The notes below the pieces were generated by a model. It was given only the letters and a program-made list of their open reading frames with translations. It was not told the DNA's origin and ran no database searches. This document shows positions 14,090-26,487 of a stretch of DNA of 64,000 nt, piece after piece (position 1 is the stretch's first letter; the number at the start of each line of letters is the position of its first letter). A program made the translations under genes and the position numbers. This DNA is from Malurus cyaneus samueli (lineage: Eukaryota > Chordata > Aves > Passeriformes > Maluridae), in NCBI GenBank assembly GCA_009741485.1, contig CM019218.1:38936111-39000110 (forward strand). Reading direction: 5' to 3'.

Positions 14090-14215
14090 TTAAACTTTCA
14101 TTAAATGCAAATTAATGAGCTCAGTGTAAATGCCAAGTAGTGCCAGGTAAAAGTCAGATTATGCAGAAGGCTCACTTCATCCTCAGCTTTAATAAATCAA
14201 TAACAGTGCAGCTTT
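14090..14215. promoter_or_regulatory. Candidate enhancer with POU octamer
   Basis: Contains a perfect POU octamer ATGCAAAT at 14105-14112 running directly into TAATGAG, a homeodomain-type core. Further ATTA and TAAT cores and GTGCCAGG lie within 100 bp. Such composite POU and homeodomain sites are common in vertebrate developmental enhancers. The call rests on motif density alone; no conservation data are available. Confidence 0.25.
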
Positions 14216-16074
14216 CCCTCATTTCCCTTCTATTACATGCCTATTTATTACATAATTCACCAGATGAAACAGAGCAGAAATAGTATATTTGTATAATAGT
14301 TTTCACTTCTAGCTTGTGTAACAATCGGTGACAACTGAGAGAAAAGTGCTGGAGTTGAATGTAGGACTCTATCTCCACATTTCTATAGCAACTCCTTAAT
14401 GCAAACCTGTAGGCTGTGAGCAAACAGCACTGGAGCTTCACTGCTATGCTGTCAATTCATCAGGCCCCTGTGTGTCCTGTTTTTACTGAATCATGTCATT
14501 TTTCTTGAGATCCCATTCCTGTAAGCAGGATCTGGTGTAGTTTTCTGGTGAAAATCATGTTGATTTTCTTCAGGATGCAAATAGCTACTTTCTTGAAGCA
14601 ACCAGAGAAGGCAAAGTAATTTCATTATGAATGAGCTAATAGTAATGAAATTCCTAAAGTACTTTGTTGCTTGGTAAAGTACTGGACTAGATTAACTGAA
14701 CCTGAATTGCTCTGTTTATGAACTTTCTACTAATGCAGTCATGTTGTTTTGGATTTACTTGCCTGCACAAGTAAACGTACAAGTCTTCCTACCCTGTTAC
14801 ATTTTTCTGGTGCTGATAAGGTTGCAGGAGGAAAACATTCTAATTTGTAAAGGGTAGAAATTGTATAATGGTATTAAGCAGTTTGTGACATTTGCATTTT
14901 AAACGTTGTGTTTAATGACTATTATGAGTAGGTTCAATTTAACTTTCATTCAGGATGAAACTTAGTCATTATGATTGTTGAAATGTCATTTCCCTGCACC
15001 TTTGTATATGCAGTGTTAGCTGATAATAGTTGTTGGCTGGAATTTGTTCATCAGACACCCCTTCATCTATGCTGGTTTTAATTTTTCAAATTGAATGATT
15101 CAGACTTGGGGAGGTTGTTTGTTAAGCATAGTTTTGGTGATTTGGTTCTTGGACTACATTATGTCAAATGTTCTTAGAGCTTCATTCCACAGTTAGAAAT
15201 CTGTATCTGATTGCAGCACACTCCTGGTACATGATCTATACCCCCAGTGTGATGTGTGTTATCAGGAGATTAGCAAGGAAGTGAAACAAGAGCTCTATTC
15301 ATTATATTGTACCTTCTGCATTAATTTTACAGCATCCCCATGTCCATAGTTCTTTTTAAGAGCTACAGATTAAAAATAAGGAACATTGCTGGCAGATAAA
15401 TACAAATGCTAAATAAAAGTTTTCTGTGGTAACATTGAGAGAAACTTAGGGAATTGCTTTCAGCAGATATTTGCAGAGGAGCCCGAGCTCTTAATGTGTC
15501 TTATTACAAATTTATTTATAGACATACATGAATACACATATACACATATAAATATGATCTTTCAGTTAATACCTTTTCTCAAATACTATTTTCAGTGTCT
15601 TAGGTATGTGTATGCTTTGAAGAACATTACATTTAGGAATATTTCTGTGAGAAAAAGACATCCTGTTTTGCTTAAAATGTTTTCTTGAAATGATTACGAA
15701 GAACAGGCATTATTTATCTCTGGATTTTATTCAAATTGTTTGGTTCAGGCTTTTTATAATCTGTTTAACCAGTGACCAATGGACCTTGACATGTTTTTTG
15801 ATTTATCTCAAAATCATCCATATATTCATCTGGAACAGGAGGCTAGAAAACTCAAGAATACAACACTTCATCTACCCTTTATTAGGGTTAAAATTATTAA
15901 AATTATTAGGAACAACATTTACTCTTATTGTAGTCTGGGGCTTAAAGCACTGCAGGAAACTCCTACATAATTCTATTTATGCAGGATTTTCTGATGTATT
16001 CTAGAGGGCTTATAAACCCAAATGTTACTGGAATTCTGTGGAAACTTCTTAGAATCTCAGCCATCTCACAGTGT

Positions 16075-16084
16075 NNNNNNNNNN
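16075..16084. other. Assembly gap, 10 N
   Basis: Ten consecutive N. Its true length is unknown, because 10 N is a common placeholder. Open frames crossing it are artefacts. Confidence 0.98.
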
Positions 16085-16629
16085 AATCCCAAAAAGAGAA
16101 AAGAAGAGGGAAACAGAAAACCTCTCACACTTGGTGATTTGTTCTTGGTTACTATAGTGATGAATCCTGTATGAAAACCCACACAGTTCTGACTGAAATC
16201 CAGACATGCAGATACTTGTTAGAAAAGAAAACAAAGCAAGAATAAATTCAGTAGTACAATATTGAATGGTGGTGTGAACAAAATCTTTTTGGATGAAATT
16301 ATTTATCTGAATTTTAATCTGGACCTTATTGTTTTAGACACGGATGTTAAATAGTCCTTTCGTAGTGTAAGCTCAGAAAGCATGAGTACTTGGTGGGGCA
16401 TGGTGCAGGTAGTTTAAAATTAAATTCAGAATACAGTCCTGGCTGATATTCCCAGCGAGTGTGAAATTGTCAGTATTTAATCTTTTCTCTTATATGCCTT
16501 TTGTCCAAATGTAGGGACCATAACAATGATTTTTACAATAGACTCCCTTGATATCTTCAAAATTTCAAGACATCTATCGACTTGAATTTTTGATTTCCTT
16601 TTCTTTCTAGTTAAATAAGCTCACTCTCT

Positions 16630-16712
16630 CCATGTAGCTTCTGTAGGCTCTGAAATTGGCTTTTTCTTCTTGACTTGGCCATGTAGCTTCTAGGTCCCCA
16701 TCTGTAGGCCTG
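16630..16712. repeat. Short direct repeats
   Basis: CCATGTAGCTTCT occurs at 16630-16642 and again at 16679-16691. TCTGTAGGC follows within a few bases of the first copy and about 20 bases after the second. It looks like a local duplication of about 50 bp that has since diverged. Confidence 0.6.
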
Positions 16713-18229
16713 GGGTACTTCCTGACCCTCTTCAAGCTGTGAGGTTTCCTGCAGCTTGTCCCCAGAGCATTTTGTCCCTGAGGCAGTGACAGGAACTGGA
16801 TGTTCCTTTAACTTCTTCAAAGGCATCCTGTCCACATTCCTTTTGTTCGTATTCAGTTGAATTGGGAATTGCTCTCCAACTTTCTGTTGATCTTTTCTGA
16901 ATAGTGATTTTTTTATAGGCTTGTCACTGTGTTTAAGCGTTTTCCACTATTAAGGGTTTTAGAAAGAAGTTATTTTTTCTTGTATTTCATAAAAATGCAG
17001 TTTGTTGAATTTATGGTTTAAATTATGCCATGAGATCTGTTTGGTTTGCTTTGGTTTGCTTCCCACCAATTAAAGAGCAGGGTCAGAAGCTGCAGACAGC
17101 TGTGCTGAGTAGATTGATTCTGACTCTGGAACTTGCCAGACTTCAGTATTTCTAGGTTGGAGGAAGCACTAGAGCAAAGAAATTCTTCAATTTATTGGGT
17201 TATCTGGATTTTATAGGATTTAGCCTGGAAATCTGTGTATGATCTTTCAAGGCTTTTAGGCTCCCAGATGGACGCCAGGACATCTAGGACACTGCTGGTG
17301 AGAAAACCATAAAGGAGGTCCCTTAATGTAGCTTTATGTGTATTTTCTTATTTCTCATTATCAAACCTTTCCTGATCTGGGTCCTTCTTTACTGGCAAGG
17401 TCCACCCAGAGGTCTTGAGCAGGAATCCTGGACCCTTTTCAGCAGGTTCTCTGGCAGTCTTGAATCTGGGTGCTCGTGTTGCTGTCCTGTGGCAGGACCT
17501 GAAGCACACAGAGACTCCCCTTAGCCTGGAGTCTCAGGTCTGTGCTCCTCAGATCCTTACTGAGAGTGGTAAGGGTGTGATACTTCATGATTCCAGCATC
17601 TTGTTCATGTGCTCTGAGGTTTTAACCTCTTTACAGCTCTGAGGTCATCCCAATTCTGCCTTTAAAATATAAAATATTATCTCGTTTCTGTAGATGCTAA
17701 ACCCAAAGAGGAGGATAATCTTGAAATTTCAGATTAAACTTCACAACTGGACAAAGTTGCTCATATTAACTTTCAGTCTAATTCTCCAGTTTGTCACGTC
17801 ATGTCTGAACTTTTTAACAGAGGTTTTACAGTACTGCATCTTCACAGCACATGCTATTCAAACTTAATAAACCTCCACTCTGAGCAAATGATGATAGTGA
17901 AATCGAATACACCTTTGAAGTGTTTCAATATGTATCTGTTATCTCAAGTCAGAAAATAATCTCATTAAAGATGCTAATAAATTAAGGTAATTATTTCAAT
18001 CCTATCTGTTAATGACTACTATATTACATGGTTCAAAAGACTGACTTTAAAATGTTTGTATCTCATTATTAATAATTACTTCTGTTAAGCTTTTGTCTTT
18101 AATGTTGCCTCAGTTCCTTACCTGAGCAATGAAAATGCTTAAAAAAAACCTGGAATTTCATTGCCACTGTCTATAAAGGCAGAAAATACCAGTCTGGCTT
18201 TTAAGGGTGTTTGCAAAGCTTGGCTATTA

Positions 18230-18470
18230 CTGGTAGCAGCCATGTGTTGTAGAACATGCAGAACTTTAATGGGTGACTTTACGATGTCACATCCAAACAT
18301 TCCAGACCGATTTTATGGTGCAGTAACATGTACTTGCACAAAGTCACCTCGGCGGGATTTGGTGATGACCCTTTTATCTTGAAGCCGATTTTAACAGGAC
18401 TATAACAATTCAATCCTCCTTTGTCACTGTGCAGACAGTGTCCTCCTCCATGATCTGAAAAGTCACTCCT
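18230..18470. promoter_or_regulatory. Candidate conserved non-coding element
   Basis: A block retaining several CpG (ACGATGTCA, GACCGATT, CCTCGGCGGGATT, AAGCCGATT) in DNA where CpG is otherwise depleted. It also carries ordered motifs such as CCTTTGTCACTG and TGACCCTTTTATC. The plus-strand frame 18161-18382 is open for 73 codons but has no clear splice context. CpG retention with mixed motifs suggests selection on the DNA itself; alignment to other birds would decide. Confidence 0.25.
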
Positions 18471-20063
18471 AAATGAGATCAGCAGTTTCTGTCTGCTAAA
18501 GCTCTATAAGGTAACAGAAGTGCTTACTGTGAAATTTGATTGAAACAAACTTACCACAAAAAAACCTCATCAGTAGCTTTTCCTGTTCCATGCTGCCCTA
18601 GGCAAGTGGGAGAAAGAAATGATGGCAAGTCCCCTCCTGTTTATGGTCACTCAACCAGATTTAAGTTAGAGCATATCTAGGAACTGCCCTATTTTGTCAG
18701 ACTAGTGATGTATCTGCATATTTTTTCTTGAGGCCAAACAATGTTTGGTGTTTCTCAAAATGTTCAGACCACTCCAAGATAGGGAGTTATTGATCTTGGA
18801 ATAATTTGTTTCTGAAGCCCATGTTTAGTTTCTGCTGTGAAGCATGAAAATTGAGCTGCATTGTGCCTGCAATAAGTATACTGAAATCATTAATTTTATT
18901 GTCTCTTAAACTTTTTTTACACTTTCCCTTAGATGGTATCTGTAAAGTATACGAAAGTAAATAAAATTGATTTTCTTTTTACTCAGTTCTTAGGCTTGAA
19001 ATCAAAGGTCATATTCTTTGGTACCTAGATGAAGAAGTTTTGTTAATGCTAGAGGGCTTTTGAGTTATGTTCACTCTGCCGTGGCTGCAGCAGGTGCTAT
19101 TAGGGCCCCACACTCTTCTGACATTCTAGTAGGTGCTGCATCCCAAATTTACAGTCAGCAGAACATTACATAGGGGAGGGGCCCTTATCCACTGAACGTC
19201 AATCATTTTAGCTTAAATAGTCCAGTAATATGGTTTGGAGCATTAAGTATTTGAAGCAGTTAGAATATTGTCCTGTTGTATTTAACTGGCTCAGTTGTGA
19301 AGTTGCTCACTTATGTCTGATGGTAAGGGAACCTTCTCAAGGTCTATTTTGAGTCCAAATAGGTTGGAGAGAAGTCTCTTGGCTGGTTTGAAGATCATTA
19401 GTTTTATTATTAATGGTGACACAGCTCAAAATGCGGTAGTTCATTAAGCTTATAATACTTAAGCTATGTGCCTACGCTTTTAAGTGTCAATGAAATGAGA
19501 TGAACAGTTCCTTCTGAAATTGCGACTTACTGCTCATGTCTTGCCTAGAGACTTGTGAAAAATTGTCATTTATTTTGCTCTTCGAGCAGTTCTTCATGTG
19601 ACACCAATTAAGTATTTTCGTGGTGGTGACTCATTTGTTAGCAGTAAATGTCCAAATGGTAAAATGACTTGGCATTAACTTGAAGTAAAAGAATTGATCC
19701 TGAATAGTATCTTTTTGCCAGCTCAGTAGTTTGCTAAAATTATAATTTAGAAATAGACAATTAGGAAAATTAGGTGAGCTTATTAGAGAGTTAACCAGCT
19801 CAAGTATTGAACTAAAAATAGTCTTAAATGGTGGTAATAGCCAATTTCTTGAAAAATATTTTTTTATTAATTATCCCACTTTGACATTTTTGTCTTATCA
19901 CAATTAAAATATTCTATATATGATTTTTTTTTTCCAACAGATACGTACTTAATCTTTTCTAAAAAAAGGCAAAACCTATTGTGCACCATGCTGATGTTAT
20001 TCTTTAAAGTTTTGGATCAAAAAATGAAAATATTTGGATTCTGCTGCTTCTTTTTTTGTTTTG

Positions 20064-20084
20064 TTTTTTTTTTTTTTTTTTTTT
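20064..20084. repeat. Poly(T) tract, 21 nt
   Basis: Run of 21 T preceded by shorter T runs broken by single G. A low-complexity tract, possibly the tail of a minus-strand retroposed sequence that is no longer recognisable. Confidence 0.9.
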
Positions 20085-21772
20085 CCTCTGTTGAAGGCAA
20101 TGAATGTACAGGGACACAATCACTCATGTTTTGTGTTTTTTTTCTTTAGACCTTGGTTATTGGTCACTGTTAAGAGCTAGGACAAAGAGTACAGATGTTC
20201 TCATATTCTTAATATGTGACCTAAACCAAAAAAGATTTTTATTGCTGTTTTGTACTCCTGGCTTATGTGTTTCTTCTTTCAGTTCCTGCCCTTTTTTTTT
20301 TTCTTTTCTTTAGATAGTCTGTATAGTTTCAAAGCAGATGCTGCTTGTGAAGCATATTTCACACTGGGGGTTTTGATTCTCTTTTGAGCCTCAAGGAATT
20401 TTTTTCAACATTCATAACAACAGCAAAAATAGTACTTCCTAATAATTAATGCTTGCTGTAATTTCTCAAGAAAAGAAAATTAATAGATTTAAAACAATTG
20501 GTATATGAAAGGGTTCTGTTGAGCCAGGAAGATCAGGTCTTGGTTTTGGATAATAAGCTTGCTTGAAAATAATTTTTGTATTTGTATCAAATAAAAAGAA
20601 AATAAGGCATCAGTCCTCTTGCTGTCTCTTCTAGAATATAATTTCTCATAGTTAAACCCCTTTTTTAATATCCCACCTTCTTAGAAGTTTGTAGAATTTC
20701 TTAGTTGTTGTATCTCATATACCTAGCATTGTAGCAACTTATTTAGAAAGAGCCAATCTTCTCTTAAAGACTCGTTGGGAAGGATTTGTTATTTCCCCAG
20801 TAATCCAACTCAGTGTAGCTTCACTTGCTGCTACTGCCAATTTTTGTTGTTTTGGTTTTTGTAAGGTTAGAATTTTACTATTACTTTCAATTGTTGAGAT
20901 GCCTTTCTTTGTTAGGCAAAGTCTTTATGGTATCAAGTGTTTTCTGGTTTTGTGCATCCCAAGACCATTAGCAAACTGACAAAGTTCCTGCTTTTCTCAA
21001 AGACTGTAGAAAGGTGTATCCTTGGATGAGATGCCCTGGAAGGCATCACTTTCCTTCACTATCCAGACACTGAAGCCACATTAGCTTCAGAATCCAACCA
21101 GTCTGAGGAGGCGCAGGGTTCATCTGAACCTGTGACTTCTACATGACACAAATTAGGATAAATAAGGCTGTTACACACAATTGTATGCAGATACTTTTAA
21201 GAGATTTGTAATACAATGTTCTAAGAAAACCATACCACCATCTCCACATGCACACATTCTGCCCTCCTTTCCCCCCCCAACAAAAACAAAACAAACAACA
21301 AAAAAGATCACTTGTGTGGGTTTTTGTTTTTTTTTCTTGTTTTAGTAGTTTAGTGTTTCTGGGGTTGGTAAAAAATAATAATGAAAACACCAAAGTGCTG
21401 TTTTTTCAAGAAATAATCTTAGTTTGTTTTTTTTTTCTACTTGGTAAGCATATTTGCATATATTAATAAGGAACACTAAGCCTCAAGGACAAAACTACAA
21501 TCTAAAAATGCATTTCCCCAAATTTGAAAATGTGTTGTTTGAAATTGTTTTTCTCTATTAAGTCCTGGCCTGCTGTAGAGAGAGTGATGTTATGAGATCC
21601 TCTTCTCACCTGGAAATTTAATGAAATTAATGAGTCTTGCTTTAAAGCTGCTGTGATTTGTCATTTGTTTTTTTGTTGTTGTTATTGTTGCCCTTTAAAA
21701 AAAATATTGGAAGGACAAGGGAATTATTTCTGCAAAAGCCTTTTGCTTGTCTATATAACATTGCTCTGATCA

Positions 21773-22688
21773 TAGGTGGGGGCATTGACTCTTCCTGGAC
21801 ACTGGGTGCTCTCAAAGGCACTCTGTCACTCCCCTCTTCAGCTGCATAGGGGCGAGAAAACACAATGAAAAGCTCATGAGTTGAGTTAAGGACAGGGAGA
21901 GATCACTCACAAATTACAGTCATGAGCAGAGTAGACTTGACTTGGGGAATTTAATTGAATTTATTGCCAATCAAATTCAGAGGGGGGGTAATGAGAAAAA
22001 CAAATCTTAAAGCATCTTACCCTACCTATCCCTTGTTTCTGGGCTTAACATTCTTCTCATATGCTCTGCCTCCTCCCTCCCAGGAGTCCAGGGAGACAGG
22101 GAATGGAGGCTGCAGTCAGTTCCTCAAAGGGAGGATTCCTCAGACTTCCCGTGCTTCAACCTGGGTTCCCCCCACGGGCTGCAGTTCTTCCTGAGCTGCT
22201 CCAGGGTGGATCCCTCTGCACAGTGCAGTCCTGCTGCCCCATGGGTTCATTGCAGTTCTCAAGTCTCACCAGGAGCCTGATTGAGCATGGGATTGCTGTG
22301 AGTTCCCAGCCTCCTTTGTGCATCCCCGTGCTCCACCTTGGACCTCTGCAGGGTGAGAGCTGCCTCACCTTGGACTGCAGGGGAGACTCTGCTCTGCTCT
22401 CAAGCACCTCCCGCCCCTTCTTATTGACTGCCCTGGATGTCTGCAGAGCTCTTTGTCTCGCACATGTTCACTTCTCCCTCTGCTCTTTCTTTCTTCTCCT
22501 TTTTTAAATGTTTTATCGCAGTGCTGCTACCACTGTTGCTGATGGACTCAGCCTGGGCCAGCAGTGGCTCCATCCTGGAATCTGGCTGGTGTTGGCTCTG
22601 TCAGACATGGGATATGCTGCTGGCAGCTTCCCACAGAAGCTATCCCTGTAATCTCACTACCAAAACCTTTCTATGTAAATCCAATACA
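21773..22688 (-). mobile_element. Solo LTR of an avian endogenous retrovirus, old copy
   Basis: About 916 bp matching an avian LTR family I recognise. Read on the minus strand it opens TGTATTGGATTTACATAG, continues with GGTTTTGGTAG and the 'CTGACAGAGCCAACACCAGCC' type segment, and then has imperfect GC-rich internal repeats of the 'TCCAGGGTGGATCC' and 'CCACGGGCTGCAG' type. It ends in a segment with AGTTGAGTTAAGGACAGGGA on the plus strand. No gag, pol or env sequence flanks it, so it is a solo LTR left by recombination. I see no clear target duplication and many differences from the family pattern, so it is old. The exact ends are uncertain by about 10 bp. Open frames inside it (22061-22507 plus, 22156-22407 minus) are by-products of its GC-rich repeats. 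Confidence 0.82.
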
Positions 22689-23539
22689 ACAGGCAACACA
22701 AGTATTATTTCAGGTCAAATAATAGTGGCCTGCCATTCTGGCGTAAAAATTTTCTTTCCCTTCTTATCATTTGTGGCCATTCTGAATTTATACTGATCTT
22801 AGAGATGAGCACCATCATATTGGTTCCATGAATTATTTTTCAGTGAGAGGATTAAAAATTAATATTAAAATATCAGTCAGGGATCAGAGCATATATTGCA
22901 CTATACGAGGCAATATTATTGTTGTTTAAAAGGTTACAACCTTGAATGTCTGTGTATAATTAGGCCATTATCATAAATATCTCTAATGCATATTATACTA
23001 GACACAACACCTACTACACCCATTTGTATAAATTATAGTTTATATACCTACAGTGGTGTGATTTATTTCAAGTTACATGTCAGGATCCCCTGACTTAGTG
23101 AGACGGGGAATTAGTTGCCTAAATATTTTCACAGATCTCAATTTAGTTATGGAAGCAAAACAGTATTTAGAAAATTGGTATGTGCTATTAAACCTCAGAT
23201 GAAAAGAGTACTACAGCCTCATTAAGACCATTTAGTTGAGAAATTCCTGTTCCTGAGAGTTTTTTTCAGAAGCAGAATTTTAAAAAGCTATGAAGAAATA
23301 AATAGTAACTGGGTATTTGGTTTTCTTCAGTTAATCAGTAGTTTGCCAAGAGTCCTGATATGTCTGAATAAACTCTGGCTTGGGGGGGAGAAAACAAAGT
23401 CGTTTCTTGGTTTTGAAAATACTCTGGCTTTTCTTGAATGACAATGATTTCAAGATGTTGCAGGTAAATTAGAACAAACTTAAAAATAGGTGTGAATGTT
23501 TTGGAAGTAATAAGGAACTTTCTGAAAAGGCAGTGACGG

Positions 23540-23880
23540 GGTTAAAAATCTGCTGCCGCTAGGTGTCATGCTGGGATCATCTCTCGGAGCATGAGCGATA
23601 ATCAGGGGTGCTGGATGAAGAAACGGGATCTCCTTTATGTATTATATTATCTAAAATGGCTAATTGTGCAGTCTGCAATAGCCCTGTGTCTACCCCGTGT
23701 GTCTGGAATGCTTGCACCTCTTATTGTGACAGAAAGGTCGGGGCTACACAATCAAAAGCTGACAGAGGTGCCGGACGTTTTCTCATTCATCTGATCCGAT
23801 CTCTCAGAGATCCTCAAGCCGCACAGACCTGCTTAGGAGAACGTGTTAAAATCGCTTCACGTGGGCGTACTTGGTAATAT
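23540..23880. promoter_or_regulatory. CpG-retaining block with CTCF-like site
   Basis: A 340-bp block whose composition differs from its neighbours, with repeated CpG (TCTCGGAGC, GAGCGATAA, CCGGACGTTTTC, CCGATCTCTC, AAGCCGCAC, AACGTG, ATCGCTTCACGTGGGCGT). At 23556-23568 CCGCTAGGTGTCA matches the CTCF core consensus in most positions. Near its right end CACGTGGGCG combines an E-box with an EGR-like GTGGGCG. The motifs are seen directly; their binding in vivo is inferred. Confidence 0.35.
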
Positions 23881-23957
23881 GGGGAAAACAAAAACCATAT
23901 GATTTTTTTTTTAAATCCTCCTCCAGTGTTTCTATCGTATAAGGCTCAAATGAGCTC

Positions 23958-24001
23958 AAAAAAAAAAAAAAAAAAAAAAAAATAAAAAAAAAAATAAAAA
24001 G
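23958..24001. repeat. A-rich tract with rare T
   Basis: Runs of 25 A, 11 A and then more A, separated by single T. A simple low-complexity tract next to the CpG-containing block. Confidence 0.9.
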
Positions 24002-24332
24002 AACACCCAAACAACCTGAACATAATGAGGCTTTTTATGAAGAAGGAGCCTTGCAGGAAGAGTTTGGTTTCATAAGCACCAAACACAATGTCAAATACTG
24101 AACTTCCTGTTTATTGAAATTAGTTTTAGAATATGTAATTGAGAATGCAAAATCATCATGGGGGCAATGTTTGTGGAGTTGTTGGTTTTTCTCTCAATAA
24201 GCCTGCTGCTCTGTGTTATTTTCTGTAGTTCACTCCTGCACTCAATCAAAATTGTCACATTTCTTAACAGTTCCTTAAAAGCAGCATCTTACCAATATGT
24301 GTAAATACTTGATGGGAGGAAAAAAAGATGAA

Positions 24333-24632
24333 TCAGACTCTTGCAGATGGTACCCAGTGAAAGGACAAGAGGAAATGGGCACAAATTTGAAAAACTGAAA
24401 TTTCTAGTTTTGCAAAAGGAAAAATTTATACTGTGCAGTGAGTGATTAATTCCCCAACATACTGCCCAGAGAGGTTGTACAATATCCTTGGAGATACTGA
24501 AAAACCACTTAGACATGGTTCTGGACAGCCTTCTCTAGGTGATCCCCCTGGAGGAGTGTAGCTGGATTTAGATGATCTCCAGAGGTAACTTCCAGCCTCA
24601 CCCATTCTGTGCTTCTGGGTGTTTTCAGTCTA
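24333..24632 (+). mobile_element. CR1 LINE 3' fragment
   Basis: About 300 bp of the CR1 3' region. In order it has a relic of the '(T)GCCCAGCGAAAGGACAAG' segment, the 'ACTGCCCAGAGAGGTTGTA' segment, 'CCTTGGAGATACTGAAAAACC', and the near-terminal 'GATGATCTCCAGAGGTAACTT' followed by 'CCATTCTGTGCTTCTGG'. This order is the normal plus-strand layout. It is 5'-truncated, non-coding and moderately diverged. Confidence 0.9.
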
Positions 24633-24658
24633 CCCATTCATCATTGCTAGAATATTTT

Positions 24659-24751
24659 AAAAAACAAGCTAAAAACCCCAACCCCACAGACCAACAGAAA
24701 AAACCCCCACCAAACCAAACAACACAAACAACAAAAAGCCCCACCAAACCA
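24659..24751. repeat. A/C-rich low-complexity stretch
   Basis: Almost only A and C for about 90 bp (CCCCAACCCCACAGACCAAC, then repeated CCAAAC, CACAAACAAC). It begins about 30 bp after the CR1 copy ends and may have grown from its tail. The open frame through it (24572-24754) is not a gene. Confidence 0.8.
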
Positions 24752-26487
24752 TGAGAAATAAACCCTAACACATTATGTTAAGTGTTGCGATCATAGGCTT
24801 TAATTTCCAGATAGCAATGAACTTTGAATATGTTTTTTCGTTTGTGAGTTTTTTTTTTTTTTTTTCCTCATTGCCAAATGGGGAAAAAAACAAACCTCTT
24901 TCTTTGCATCATGTGCTATAAGTTTAACAGGTGCTAAAGAGTCTATCTTTTGAATCTATTATACCTATTGTTTTGTTCCAAGCTTGTACATGGCTGAAAT
25001 ATATACACTCAGGTACTGGGAATAATTTCTCACTGTTCTGAAGTTGATTTATGGTGCTTCTCCCTCCAGCAGCAATTTTGGTGCTGGAAATTCAAGTGTA
25101 ATCTGGGTTTGCAGATAAACATCCTCATCATCATGTGCACAAACTTTTCTCTGTTTTTTCAGGTGTCATGAACAACAGCTTTACTATGGCAAATTTGAAT
25201 TGACCAGAGGTCAAAGGGTGTGTAGCCATTTAGAGGGCAACATATTACACAGTGTGTCCATCAGTGAGATATTTGTGCCTCACAGGCTCAAGTGTATCTG
25301 TGTCATCAGAATTTTGACCTCTGTCACACAAAATATACTTTTGTTTCTGTTAGATAACTTATGGTCTCAGTCTCCCACCTGAATTTTCCATTTATGAATA
25401 TAAAGCAGATTTCCAGTGTGGCAAGACATAGGCTGCAAGTCCATACAGGAGGTTCTCCTGGGCTTCTGCCCTGTACTTGTGAATTCTGTTATCTCTGACG
25501 TGCTGAGATACACACACCAAGACAACAAATGTATGTAGATCAACGGCCAAAAGAAAATTGAAAGTATACTCAAGATTTCTTGTATCTATTAGGTAATGCT
25601 TTATTCGAAGGCCAGCTGGCTTGTTGCACAATGTTTAGCACACTGAGACCCTAATTTGTGTCTTCTGTGTGTAGTCAACGTGGTGATGAAAAGTTCACTA
25701 CTGGCAATTAAAGAAGCAGAAGGATATCTTTGATTTGGTATTTTCATTAAGAATATGTACAAAGTAATAATGAATATATTTGTACATGACAACATCTTGG
25801 AGACTGTTGAATGCTTGGGAAGACAGTATTGGAGTGTAATGTTTTCACGACTCTTACGGGGAGAAATGACCTAAGAAAAAACACACACACAATTGTGTGA
25901 AGATAATCAAAAGTTAAGGAAAACACGTGCATAGGTAATAAAATATATAAGTGCTTAGGCAGTGCAGCACATAGGGAAGTTGCAGTAGGCAAGATTCTAT
26001 AGAAAAACAAGAGATATTTTGCTGTTGCAGGGTAGTCAAATCTGTTGGTGTTCATGGAACAATTGTGAGGCTGTTGGGTTTCATCTGGCAGTGATGAGAA
26101 TGGGGCCTCCTAAAATCCCCTTGCTGGCATTGCAGTGGAGAGATGTGGGCAGCTTGGAGAGGGCTGTGTTTGGAATATGAAGAACTCATAGCAAAGTGTA
26201 TTGATGGTATCTTGGAGAGAAGAAAGGGTTAGACCTGGATGGAAAAGAAAATAGGGGAGAGCTTAAGGCTTTAAATTATATTTGTAATATTTTTATTCCA
26301 ATAAAGTTAATGACTTTAAGATCTGCACAGCACTCTTGATATAGGACCAGAATGCAGCTGCAGAAACAGTGTCATCTAGCACATTTAAATTCTGGCTGTA
26401 TGAAAATACTGTGATATAATAATGAAAAAAAATCCCTAAAAATTTGCCATTAGTACCACTGAAGAGCGTTTTGAATTCCAATAATAC

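Larger units (their letters stand above)
11269..21772. other. Unique AT-rich DNA, no gene recognised
   Basis: About 10.5 kb without a recognisable gene or transposon. It contains the assembly gap at 16075-16084, homopolymer runs near 20064, and two blocks that look like conserved non-coding elements (14090-14215 and 18230-18470). The stretch at 17230-17650 is somewhat richer in GC and carries two overlapping open frames of 62 and 75 codons. Neither has splice context or family resemblance, so both are left uncalled. Confidence 0.7.
22689..24332. other. Unique DNA with a CpG-containing block
   Basis: AT-rich single-copy sequence that includes the unusual block at 23540-23880 and the A-rich tract at 23958-24001. 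No gene is recognised. The open frames of 67 and 89 codons starting at 23591 and 23608 overlap in different frames and lie in the CpG-containing block. I do not call either, as no splice sites or family features support them. Confidence 0.65.

Noticed and set aside
22156..22407. 83-codon minus-strand frame
   Set aside because: Same LTR; a by-product of its repeat structure.
22061..22507. 148-codon frame
   Set aside because: It lies within the solo LTR at 21773-22688 and reads through its imperfect GC-rich repeats.
23608..23877. 89-codon Cys-containing frame considered as a fragment of an endogenous viral or zinc-binding protein
   Set aside because: The Cys spacing fits no zinc-binding pattern I know, an overlapping frame is equally open, and no viral family resemblance is seen. 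CpG richness explains the lack of stops.
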